NCBI GenBank assembly: GCA_013397115.1
Contig: VWZW01002691.1
Coordinates: forward strand, 1-64,000
Direction of reading: 5' to 3'
DNA from: Edolisoma coerulescens
Taxonomy: Eukaryota > Chordata > Aves > Passeriformes > Campephagidae
DNA length: 64,000 bases
This document shows, one piece after another, positions 40,167 to 52,036 of this stretch. Each line of letters begins with the position of its first letter. The first letter of the stretch is position 1. The notes beneath the pieces are model-generated. The model searched no databases. It was not told the origin of the DNA and worked only from the letters and a program-made list of their open reading frames with translations. The translations under genes and the position numbers were made by a program.

Positions 40167-43100
40167 CTGAAAGCAACAAAAAGAATGTTACATTCCTTAC
40201 AGGAGGCAAACACTAAGCCACCTACAACCTTAAAATACCAAATAGTCCAGTAGAAAGTCTTATCACCTGTGCCGTGCAATCAGTTTGCAACCAGTTACAG
40301 CCCTGCACTAGGATGGGCACACCTGCTGGCAGCATTTCTATGCCATCTCTCACCAATCACCATAGTGAAGAGTCATGTCACCATTTAAAAAGCACAAACA
40401 CTCAACCTCTTTGTGACTCCACTTCCTCATCTGTAGTACTGTACATTCACAAAGGTCTCTACACATCTATCACAGACTTCCTGATAAAATGACCTGATTG
40501 CCATTAAATCATCAACAGCTTTCTCTTACACTTTAGAAATCCAAGATACCCTATCATTATTGTCATTTTTCGGCATTGTTTGTGCAGCGAAGTTATTGAC
40601 GTGTACATAAATGCTGTTGCAAAGTAAGAAAAAAGTGTGAGCTTTCCTTTGTTTTCAAAACAGTCCCCAAAACCACACCACAATAGAATACAATTAAATT
40701 TGGGGCTAAGTAAAACAGGGCTTCTGAAGAAAAACTCTGTTGACTTGGAAGGAACAGTAATGCATGGAATAGAATAGTTTGCAAAATCCCCAAAAGTGTG
40801 GAATCTACATATGATTTAAAGTATTGGAGCTTGAGATTCTAGTTCAGAACAATCAATTACTAGTGGTGAACTACTTTGAATTTGTAACCATGTCAGCCGA
40901 ACCCCCCAGAAAGGCAGTGTCAAAAAGCTGTAGCAAACAGAAGTATTAAATCCAGGCAACAGGGAGTATTACAGTGCAATTGATATTCTGTAAATATAAA
41001 AAAAGCTAAAGAGAAGAAACAGGTAAGTGACAATGACAGTATTCACTTTATCAGCTACAGACACTGTGGGAAAGGAAAGAGGCAACCAATGTGAGCATTA
41101 TATAAATCCGACCCCAAGGTGCCAAGCACCACCTTGGAAGCACAGAGTACCTTCAGCTTACAGGGAAATAAGCTATGGCAGCAGAGAGTTGTCAGCACAT
41201 AGCAGAATCAGCTCATTGAAAAATAAAAGAAACACAGGAAAAAGAAATGGTGCAGGAAAGTTTGGAAACATATATGAAAACATACAGCAGACAAACAAGC
41301 ACATGGCAATTCTGATGTCCATCCCCTGCACTGTGATACTGTTATCTCTCTTCTGTGTGGCAGCCAGCTCCTAGAACTTCTCACCTATTCTAACAAGGGG
41401 TGGATTAAGTTCAAAGTTATCCAGAGAGGTACAAAATGTGTGCAAGGGCAGTCATCTCAGCTGGCAGGGATTTCCACACTATAAGGGAAAGATTTAATAA
41501 TACAATCTCTACTAACCCTCTCAAATTGAAAATAACACATTTGGAATTAAAAATAAAAATCCCTATCAAGCAATATTAATCTAAAAAAAACCTAGTACAC
41601 ACTAAATGGAAATACTTTTGAGTGTATTGAAACATGCACCTGTAAACCTTTTTTTTTGTTTTGTATCAAGTACACAATTCTACCAATATACAAACAGATT
41701 CTGTTGGCTTTCAAGACCAACAGACTACTACAGATAACAACCAACAACTGAAATATTCCACTGGATCAGGTCATGCTATATGTGTACTAACATCAGGGTT
41801 CCAGACAGTTGCTGTTCTGCTGATAACACTACAGACAACTGAGTGGTGGAGTCTGAAGTCACATGTTGTAGATGTGAAACCTCCAAAGTCATTATCTTAT
41901 ACCCAATCTTTGCATCTCATGCCTTACCACCTGTGCTGTAAATGCTATATGCTAAAAGTAGAGGTGAATCTGTGCATACATTAATAACTTGTTTCACGCT
42001 CCTTTTCAAACAGATGTTGGCAATGCAAAACCTAGTCAGCTAACAAAAAAATGAACTTATGAGATACTTAGGAGGATGGCGGTTTCTCCTCTATTTTATA
42101 AATTTCAAAATAATTGCAAAGCAACAAACCTCCTAATATCATCCCAGACAGAGAGGAGGGAAAGAAAAAAACCTATTCCGCTGTAGAAACACAGGTGAAA
42201 ACCTGGTACCATCTGAATCAGCCTCTCAAATAACACTTACAGCAAAACTGACCATTAGAGAGGATGGAAGAATCTACCATGCATTCTGATGCAAGATGGA
42301 AAAGGTACTGTGGGCTGTGCCCTTCAGGCATAACCTTGTGTAGGGAGCCGTGGAGAACTGCAGTGCCCAGGAGAGCCACCCTGCCAAAGGGTGCTGCATG
42401 CCCTTGGGAGCACATGCCTGTTTTTCCAGGCCTTTTTGAGAGCTATCGATCAGCCTCCACCACAAGCTGTGCTAAATGTGTGATAAGGAAGTAACTGCCA
42501 AAACCTGTCTTGCTCCCTCCCTGTTTTCCTTAGGTACTTTAGCGTTTCTAAGGGAATAAAAGCTACAGCTGTGGGGCACTAGGATGAACTTTTGTTTACA
42601 CAGAGCTGCCACAGCACAGACCCTCACATCAGCTCCGCACACACACACAGGGACCTGCTCTGAAATGTGTTATTCTAGAATCAGGACAGAGCTCAGTATC
42701 TTCTGCACCTGCATCACACTGAAGGTACAGCTCCCAGTGCAGTGCCTGCTGCTCTGAGCATGTCCTGAACAGCAGTATTTATCAAGAAAGCACTCTTAAA
42801 AAAAAACCCAACCAAGCTACCTTAAACTCCTCAATCTGATCATTCTTTCAATGAAACCTCAATACAACAGTTATTGCACTAAAAGATAAAACACAGCCAA
42901 ATCAGAAGCACTATCCAAGGAACAAATGCTTGAAAGGCAGCTTGAAGCAAACAGAAGTACAGCAGCTCACTAGTAAGACACAGACACACTTCCATGACAA
43001 ATGAGCCTGGTTTTGGTTCCACATTTAGAGAGATAAATGCACAAGTGTTACTTTTCTTTACAAAAATACACACATCTCTAGTTTTACAGACAGTTTTACA

Positions 43101-44370
43101 GGTGTGCATGCATACACACACAATTACATTCGTGCATGTAACAGATCATGTCCCTTAAATACTACGAACCAAAGTGGCATAACACTCATGGGAAAGAAGG
43201 AATGAGAAGTGCTTCATGGAACCAAAAACCCCATGAAAATCTCTTTCACCTTGCACTTCAGAAACTGAAATTCCATGGATTAGGAAGGAATTTTGGCTAC
43301 TGTGGAAAATCATGTATCTGTTCTAGCTGAGAAAAAACCTCACAATTATTTTACTTTAAAGAATACCCTTTACTACAAATAGTTAAATGCAAATGAACAT
43401 CATATAGCAATCTTGTTATTTTCTTGCTTTACTGACACTGTTAAGCAGAAGACTTAACTTTTAATTGATGTTGTCTCAATTTCACCCTTTCACTATCATT
43501 TGGACCACTTCACACTTGATGGAACACCAGGAGAAGCCTCTTACAAACAAAATGAAATGCTCCTTTAGGTTTAGGCCTTGTAAAAACATAAACATGAGCA
43601 GCTTTTTCATTAAACTTTTAAGACAAGGAACTCCCCAAGCAATGTTTCACCAAGCAGTAAGAAACAAGGGGAATTCTTTTGGTGGTTTTCTGAAATAATT
43701 GATTTCTGCATTCAAACATTCCAGTATACCTGCGTGGCACTAAGTATCGACCTCCCATTCCAAAAAAAAAAACCTTTTAATTTTTTATTTTACGTAACAT
43801 CTATCACTAGTACACCATCAATGCAGCTTTGCATATTGGCAGTGTACACCCAAGATTTAAAACACACTGTTTTCATGGTAACTTAGTTTCTGCTCATCAC
43901 AAAGTTCTTGTCCTACAAAAACTTTACTCTTTTTTTTCCCCATAATTTAGCTGGAAGCAGACACTGAACCCTTGCAAGAAATTCTCAATACAGACTATTT
44001 AAAAACACAAGACAAGTACTTGGCATACACAATATTTATTCACTGATTTATGCTTTTCCTTCAGCATTCCTTTTCTTTCCTCCCCACCTTCCTTGAGACC
44101 CAACACATCACTTCAGCTGTGTGTTGTGAAAGAGAAAGTTAACCTGTTGCAAACTCCCTACACATGAGACTGTCCAGACCTTCTAAAAGTGAGACCAGGT
44201 TCCTGAAGGGATAATCTTGTGCATGTACTTTGTTTTCAAAAGCCAAGTGCTGAAGCACAAAAAACAACCAGCAAAATCTGTTCACAATACAACAGAACAC
44301 CAGTTGCAGGATAAGCAGCCCTTTAAGACGACAGCTACAAATATATTTCACTCCGTTATCTTAAACATAC
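40167..44370 (-). other. Intron 3 of SLC10A7 (4204 bp)
   Basis: Ordinary AT-rich intron bounded by GTATGT (exon 3 side) and TTTCAG (exon 4 side). I see only short A-runs and a small CA repeat near 42636-42650. No repeat family or exon is recognised. Confidence 0.8.
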
Positions 44371-44507
44371 CCTTTTAAAAGCCATTCATTTATAGGTGTG
44401 ATTGATAATAGCTGAAGAAAGACCCATATTGCTGTTGGGAAGAACACAAGTGTAAAAATCTGGACAAAAAGGTGTAGTTTCACATGCATCAAAGCACTTG
44501 TCAGCTC
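44371..44507 (-). CDS. SLC10A7: SLC10A7 coding exon 3
   Basis: This 137-nt exon encodes residues 62-106 plus two bases of codon 107. It begins ELTSALMHVKLHLFVQIFTL and ends LLSITPINEWLLKG. It carries two hydrophobic segments, about residues 70-84 and 86-100, which correspond to membrane helices 3 and 4. The acceptor is TTTTGCAG before 44507 and the donor is GTATGT after 44371, leaving phase 2. The translation is nearly identical to the mammalian protein, with only conservative changes. Confidence 0.96.
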
Positions 44508-44935
44508 CTGCAAAAGAAAAAGAAGAGAGGACGTTGCAGTCATAACAGCTGAAGCAAGATCACGTTTGTGCTTTTAAAACTAGGATCATCTTTATAATAC
44601 AAAAGGAGTGCATGTCAAAAAGGCACCTTTAGGGATCATCTGATCTCCTCTTTAATAATTAAGTACATCCAGACAACATAAAAGCTGTCTGCTCCTGGGC
44701 ATTGTTCCAAAAGAATTGTCCACCACTTCAATAACAGTGGAGCTCCCAGAACAGCAGCTTTTCAGCAGGCAGCCTTAGCACTTTGTCACCGCTTCAAAAC
44801 CTGTGTTAACTGCACTGATGGCTGTTTACTTTACTGACTCTTCATATCAAGAGGCACCAAAACTTGCAGTGAGCACACGATTTCAGGTTCCTCTGTCTAA
44901 AGAGAGCCACAAACTGTGATTCTCATTTATACTGG

Positions 44936-44957
44936 AAAAAAAAAAAAAAAAAAAAAA
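44936..44957. repeat. A22 homopolymer
   Basis: Uninterrupted run of 22 A in intron 2, directly followed by GAAGATGTTTATGGATGTTTAT, which contains a doubled GATGTTTAT. On the transcribed (minus) strand it is a T22 tract. Confidence 0.95.
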
Positions 44958-47541
44958 GAAGATGTTTATGGATGTTTATATCACCAAGCATTCGTTCATG
45001 GTGTTGGTTTTTCTTTTAAGGAAAAAATAACAGACATAAAAAGCAAAGTAATCTGTAGCAGACTTTGATTATTCATTGTATCAAAAGATAGGAAATTTAT
45101 AGGAAAAAAATTAGGTTGATGAAGAACAGCATAGAAAGAATACCAAGACCGTAACAAGCTAAAAACAGTTAAGCCATAAATTTCAGAGAAATAAAGTGTA
45201 AAACACCACTGGAGACTCAGAAAACAACAAAGAAAAAATTAATTTTAAATAGAGTAAGAGCACTCTAGAGAGGTGATCAAGTACCCTTATAGAAAAAAGC
45301 TCTTCAGCTAGCTCTGTGTCTCTCTGTTTCTGCCTTTTCAGGCATTTCAAGGATCTTCTACAGAGGTTTTTGAGTACAAGGAAAGAGCCTTGCACATTTC
45401 AGCTCATTTCAGATCTCACAGACTGAGAATAAAAATTCCTCTTCCCTTCTCTCACAGTAACTCGCACTCTTTTGAAGTAAACAATGCAAAAGAACTGATG
45501 GCACTTTTATTCAAAACCTAATTTACTAGGATTCTCCAGCTGACACTCCAGATGCATTAAACATATACATATATATATATAAATCACACATGCAGAAGTG
45601 CCCTTTTAATTTCGTATTTTTATAATTGGAAAATGCCCCAAAACCAGATGGTTTTAAGAAGACACTGTGATACTTCCAAAACCAAAACCCAAGAGAAAAA
45701 GAAAGCCTCATTGTAACTTCCAGGGGGCAAGGAAGGCAATACAACACAGCCAACCTACTGCATGGAGGAATGCTGTATTAATGGAACAAGTCTTTGCAGA
45801 TCAAAATTATCAGTCTTGAAAATGCCTCTAGTGATTGCCTTTGAGAACAGTTAGAGTTATTTAGAATAGTTATTATTAATAGTATGCCTTAGACTGTATG
45901 ATCACAGGACAAACACTGAGGCAAACAGCCTTCACCCTCTTAATCTACAGGGGCTTGTCCCAAACTGCATCCACCACCTCAAGGAAGTTGCTGAAAGCTG
46001 CTCGTTACAAGTCTCTTTCTGCACACCAGACAGAACCTTGTCTTTCCCAGTATTTCACACCCTTTAGGGAGCTTATCCCAGCCTCTCCCTGGCTGGTGTG
46101 GGTCCCTCTTGCCATCCAGCCACGTTTCCCATAGTCATAGCCGGACTCCTCTGAGGAAATACCCACACAGAGCAAACAGTGTTTTCAGGGGCTTGCCAAA
46201 TTCCTCGTTGAAATGGATAACTCAAGTAAGTGATTTAATTTCTGGGGCCCTACGGGAGGCATTTGCTTTAAAAGAGCAAGCTATCCAGTCACTGGAAACT
46301 GAAATAGCATTATATTAAGGTGGAATCAAATGTTCTTGTCAGAGAACAGAGAGTATTTCTACAAATGTAAGAGGACCTTGGTCACCTCTGGTTCTGAAAG
46401 TGTAACAAGGCCATGCACAGACAGGCTCTCCTTGAATGTTGCCAATTATTTTGTAAAATACTTTCTGAACACGTTAGCAATATTTTTTAAGCGTGCAATT
46501 TCACAGCAGATTAAACCAGAAGTGTAACCTTAAAAGAGCATCAGTTATTTCTAATTTTGTCAGATTTATCAGAAGGCCTCTGTTAACACTTACACAACTT
46601 TTCATCCTGTCATAAAGCATACCAAACACTAGTTTCCATCTAACTAATACATCATCTAAGGTAGAACAGCTGATACACAGGTCAAGAACAAATAAAGCCA
46701 AAAGCAGAAACCATTTACTTTGTAATCTAATAAAAAGGCATACTGAGTAATAATATCAACTTCAGGTTGTGCCTTAAACAACTAAAACATGCCTCAAAAT
46801 ATTTTAATAAAAACATAACCTGGCCACCTAACGCATATAAGGATTGTTTTTAATACACGCTTTAATAAGTAATAGCACAAGGTACAACGTGAAAAGTTAT
46901 TTTCTTCCTCTATCTTCTACCCCCATGGCAGAAATTCAGGAAAGGCCTAGTTTCTTCATGAAGCATAAAGCTGGATAACAGCACCAGCCCTAACTGCTGC
47001 TCCCAAAACAATCTGAGACCAGCTACCTGGACATAAACATCAGCTCCTGTAAAAGCTTCATTTACATCAATATGTCGCTTTTCGTACCGTATATGAAAAT
47101 AAGCTATGCAAGTTCAAAGTAAGACGTGACACATTGCCCAGAAAACTGTCAGTCACATCACCGTAACTGGAAGAAGTGAGATGTACACTAGCACTGAGAA
47201 TCTAATCAAGACTTTGGCAATGCTGCTGATTTCTCTCACAGCTGCTTTACAAATACGAGGTTTCAAGGATACAAGTTAGCGAAAGGGAAAGAAATTTTAC
47301 ATTTTTTTCTCTGCATGCAAAGATTCCTAAGCCTGAAAGAAGAAAACTCCACTCTGTTAATACTACTCAGGTTTGTGTTTTGGGTTCTCTTCTCTATGGA
47401 AGAGAGTGCATCTCCACAGCCTATTTCCATCAGGATTAATTACCATCCCAGGCAAACAGATAAAAGGATTCTTCCTGCACCCCATAAGACCATAAGGCTG
47501 CTACAGAACTGACTAAAGTTACCCAGTTCGCTTACACTGTG

Positions 47542-47582
47542 TCCTGGCAGAACTAGAGGTCCTAGTGCCAGAACTGCCAGGA
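47542..47582. repeat. Hairpin-forming inverted repeat in intron 2
   Basis: TCCTGGCAG (47542-47550) and its exact reverse complement CTGCCAGGA (47574-47582) are separated by 23 bp that themselves contain a CTAG...CTAG pair. This gives a plausible small stem-loop; function is unknown. Confidence 0.6.
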
Positions 47583-48444
47583 GACAGCAAAGGAGAGGGC
47601 AGCCATCAACTCAAGCACCACCTCCACTTGAAACTTTACCACTATAACCATGATACAGGCGTAGAAACTTCTTTTTTGGTTCAATGCACACTGTTCACTC
47701 AAACCCCGGTTCACCAGGAGATAACTGGACAAAATTGTGATGATTCTTTCAGGCATTAGTATCGTGCAACTTATGAATAGCAATGCCCTGCTAGCCAACA
47801 GCATGAAGGCATCAGAAAACTAGACTAGCAGAGACATGCAGTGTTTCATTTCAGCTCTGGCTGCTCCTTCTCTTCTTGGCACGTAGCCATCATTTCCTTT
47901 CTCCATGATTTCTTTACAAACCCCTTCATCTCTTCTGAATCCCAGACTGTTCCTCTATGAATAAAGTGTGGCACAAAATTTTAAACAAATCTCAGTGCCT
48001 GTGATACGCACTAAAGAGCAGGCACCTCAAATCCACCTGTCCATAATGAAATCCTACGGGAAAATATTGCCAAGACTTTGCACCTGTATATTGGCATTGT
48101 ATCTGCATAGGAACCCTGCTGTGCTGATCCTAGCTGCTGTCCTGACCCTATCCAACAAGGTAACTTAGAGCCACCAGGTCTTTGTTTCCATCAATCCAGC
48201 AGTGAACAGCTGCATCTCACCCTGATTTGGGTTTGGGACACAATCAGGGTGTAGATCCAGTCTCCAAATTGTGCTCACCACTCCCATTTAGTTAAGGCCA
48301 TGCAGAGACAAACAACCCACCCTCTGTGGATGGGTGACATTTATTCACACTCTCCTTCTCATAATCTTCAGTACTTTGTGAAGCACTTTCTGAAATCAAG
48401 GAGGGTTATTCCATGAATGTCTAACATTTATCTTCTATTGTTAG

Positions 48445-48461
48445 CACCACCACCACCACCA
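48445..48461. repeat. CAC trinucleotide microsatellite
   Basis: Five and a half perfect CAC units in intron 2, about 85 bp from exon 2. Confidence 0.9.
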
Positions 48462-48545
48462 TTCCAATTACATTCAAATCTGATCAAACAGAACACAAAA
48501 CTTTTTAAAGCACAACAGGAATGAAGCAATGAGAAATTACAATAC

Positions 48546-48628
48546 CTCAGTTTTTAAGGAGAGTCCACTGTTAAAGAATATAGCTGAAACGGCAATGTAA
48601 GTTATGGTAATTTCTGGTTTCAAGGGTC
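48546..48628 (-). CDS. SLC10A7: SLC10A7 coding exon 2
   Basis: This 83-nt exon completes codon 34 (G+GA, Gly) and encodes residues 34-61, reading GPLKPEITITYIAVSAIFFN then SGLSLKTE. It supplies the second membrane segment (about residues 39-56). The acceptor is a T-rich tract ending in TAG just above 48628. The donor after 48546 is GTATTG, a weaker match than the other donors in this gene. The exon ends on a complete codon (cumulative 183 nt). The PLKPEIT..YIAV..IFFNSGLSLKTE string is characteristic of SLC10A7 and its bacterial and plant homologues. Confidence 0.96.
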
Positions 48629-51600
48629 CTAAAAAATACAGACACAGAGAACAAAGTGAACTACAGTCAAAGAGATAAAGATATGCATATACTATATCAG
48701 AGTAAATGAGAATACTTTTAAAAATACCTGGAAAAAGTCTAACCAGTAAAGTCTCTAATAAAAACAATGGTGTTTCTATTAAATTACAGAAAGCATGCTA
48801 TTCGTTTTTAAATAAAAGTAAACCAGGGAGTTATGTTGTCATATAAATTTGATTTCCATGATTAGAGGCCACTGGGAACTCACAGGTAAATTCTGAAAAT
48901 TTGAAAGTGGGGAGTCTTTCACAGTTCTGCCATCAGAGTATCACTACAGCATCAGCAAACTCAAACCATACACTCAAATAAAAATACTAGCTGGTACCTT
49001 CACAAGGCCATTGATATCACTCACACAGCTACCTCTCAGTTCTTGCTCTACAACACACACGCCTGTCTGCCTGCACAGAGGAACCCAAGTCACACCTTGC
49101 AATGATTTCCTCAGGGCATTACAATTCTGTGTTATTCCCTTCACAACAGAAAATGGTTCAAAATGGTTCATTCCAGCCCCACAATAATACAGTTCAGACA
49201 CTGCTGCAGTGAGATCAGCAAGGGCAGATGCCTGCACCTCCAAGGGTTCCTCTGTATTCAAGGCTTACATTTGTACATATTTATATACTTTTTTTCAGGG
49301 AGATTAAAATACAGTATTTTTTACGTTCCTATAAAAATGATGAATTCTCTTCATACACTTTGCCTTCGGAGGCCACCAGGCATAAAATGTATGTGCTCAT
49401 TTTTTCATGAGCATTCAACCACATATCATGTTAGAAAGAAAATACTAGCAGTCTACTTAGGACCAAAGTAATATCCTCACTCTACAAGTGACCCTAAGTT
49501 GTCATGAGCAAAACTGCAGCAGCAAACAAGCCAGCCCTGACTCGACATTCCAGAAGAGAAGAACCTTTCTGCTCCCTCGGATGAATGATACATTGATGGT
49601 CACGCTGGAGTAACGTCAATGATCCTTAAATCAGAGGGATTTGACTGTACAAGTCAAATTTGCATCTCAAGTCATTTCCACCCCAATCCTACTCTCAGAG
49701 AGAACTCTGTTGATGAGACACTAAAACTGTGTGTGACAAATACAAAAAAAAACAAAAACCAAACAGCCAAGCTACATATGTGAAGAGTAAGGTAAAAATA
49801 AGACAGGAAATGCAAGAGTTACAGTTGCAACAAAGCACATGACTAATTGCAAAATTATGGCATGCTAACTGAATAGATGGGGGAAAAAACCCCGGAAGGT
49901 GATATAAATATACACAGCTATACAGAAAACTACATTTTATAGACACAATTACCTATTTTTTCTAATCCTTTAGAAGATTAGAGTATCCATGTACATGCAC
50001 ATACACACTAAGCAGACAGGCAGTGGGTCAGTCTGGCTAAAATAGGAATTCTTCCAGGACACAGATTTTTCTGTTTTAGGGTTTTTCAGTGGGCTACCTG
50101 AACTCCTTCTCACAGGAGAAACCTCTTCCACCAGAGCAACCACACACTCGTGGAGCACAGGGAACTCTGGTCACAACAGATCCCCTTCAGTTCTGGTCAC
50201 TTCCTGGTCAGAAAAGTTCTTTTCACAAAGGAACTAAATGGACTCATTTATCAAATAGGAAAACACACAAAAAGGGCTTGGCTTGTGTCGTGAAGGTGAC
50301 AACACCACAAATCTTTGTTATTTATGGCACAATCTTCCACGGGTACGGATGCTGGACCATCCATACCATTCACTAAGGCCCTGCAAATTGCTGTGCCTGG
50401 CTTTGTCAGCTGGAAGATGACAAACTAAAGTTTTTTCATACGTTGATACTTCCCATCCCTCACCTCTTTCTGCTTTTAAAAAGAAATATTCTTCTTCCTC
50501 AGAGCACTGAGATCACACAGTTTCAGAGGAGGGGATACCACTATGGGGAACACGTGCTCACTACTTTCAATCAATGCTTCCAAGATTTTTCAAGCAAGTT
50601 GTCCCAGGAACAATACTGTGTCAAAGCCTGACATCTTTGCAGCAGGATAATTAAATTAAGTGCTCCATCATAGTGCTTCCATGCAGGAAGTGAGCCGAGG
50701 AAAAATCATCTCCTACTCTAGTTAAAAGGATCTCCCACATGGCTGCTAACAATTAGCATTGCAGTCAAAGCAGAAAGGGACAAAACAGCTGATACTATCA
50801 ATTTCAAGTCGTCTCTAAGGTGTGCTGAAAACACAGCACAGATCCGGCAAGCTCCACGTGGGTCCTATTCACCTATGCAGAACAGCACACAGATGTTAGA
50901 AGGGATCCTTGCACAGCAGGAATTTGCCTACCCTGAACTCCATGAAGTACCGGAGCCTTAGTTGCCACAGCAAGTGTTCAGAGCCATATTTTTTTTAAAT
51001 TACTTTCTTTTTTTTCCCAGAACCTAAGAGGTGGGAAAAGCTTGGCTCCTCAGTGACAAGCTGTCTATTCTCAAACTCCAACTCTGTTAAGAAGAAAAAA
51101 AAAGGAATTTAAAAAAAAAAACAACCTGTGCCTATAAAAGCACAGGTAGATTCCTCTTCCTCTCACATAACATGGAACTGCTAGAGGAATGCTGAAGAGT
51201 TCGACATGCCTTTTCCTAAGCCATCAGAGAACAATTAGGAAGAAGAAATACAAAATTTAATTTGTTCTTGAAAACCGTGAACGTCTTGAGCTGAAGTTCC
51301 AATGGAAACTAACCAGAAGACGCTTCCAGCGTTTATACTTAAAGATACATTGTTTATGTTTAAATAACAGAGGACATTTCATCAGCCCCTGTTCCGGGAA
51401 ACATACAAGCCCTCCCTGCTTAGCAAGGGCAGATCTGCTTTGCCCCCTAAGCATTTGACACCACTTTGCATAGGATCAGTTTTCCCTGTTTTCCCCCACC
51501 TTTACGAGGAAGTAAGAGGGAACAACAAGAAGACCAAAAAAAAAANNNNNNNNNNNNNNNNNNNNNNNNNNNNNNNNNNNNNNNNNNNTACTATAAAGTG

Positions 51601-52036
51601 AAAGAAAAGGTCTGGCCGAAACACAGCACCGGAGAGTTTACCACAATACCCCTTCAGCGAAGCTCACAGATGGCAGAAATCCATACCCTGAGCTGCCAGG
51701 ACTTCATGCCCAGAGCTCTGGAAGTTACGACTTAGTCGAACAGGAGCACATTCAGAGCCAGTCACTACTCGGCTTCCATCACTCCTAATCCCAAAAGAGC
51801 AGGACGCTCCTCCAGCCACCGGTACAGTGCCGAGCAAAGACACACGGGAACGCACCCGGGAGCAACTCCCGGGTGCCTGAGGAGCAGTGCCTGGAAGCAG
51901 GCGGAGAAGGGGAGCCGATGGAGGGCAGGGACCCCGCACGGGCGGGACGGAGCGCGGGGGGCAGCGCGGCCGCCGGGAGTTGGCAAAGTCCCGGGGGCTC
52001 CCGGTGCCCCCGCCGGGGCACAGCGCCCGCACTCAC
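48629..52036 (-). other. Intron 1 of SLC10A7 (3408 bp)
   Basis: Bounded by GTGAGT in the CpG island and a T-rich TTTTTTAG acceptor. The first few hundred bases are GC-rich as the tail of the island; the rest is AT-rich. It includes the 43-N gap. No other exon is recognised. Confidence 0.8.
51546..51588. other. Assembly gap (43 N)
   Basis: A run of 43 unresolved bases follows an A-rich tract, 3' of the CpG island within intron 1. The true length may differ from 43. No coding exon is affected. Confidence 0.99.

Larger units (their letters stand above)
44508..48545 (-). other. Intron 2 of SLC10A7 (4038 bp)
   Basis: Bounded by GTATTG and TTTTGCAG. It holds an A22 tract (44936-44957), a short TA-rich stretch near 45567-45581, a hairpin-forming inverted repeat (47542-47582) and a CAC trinucleotide run (48445-48461). 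No exon is recognised. Confidence 0.8.

Noticed and set aside
44936..44957. Poly(A) tail of a processed pseudogene
   Set aside because: The sequence preceding the A22 tract has no coding-like or retroposon-like body, and no target-site duplication was found.
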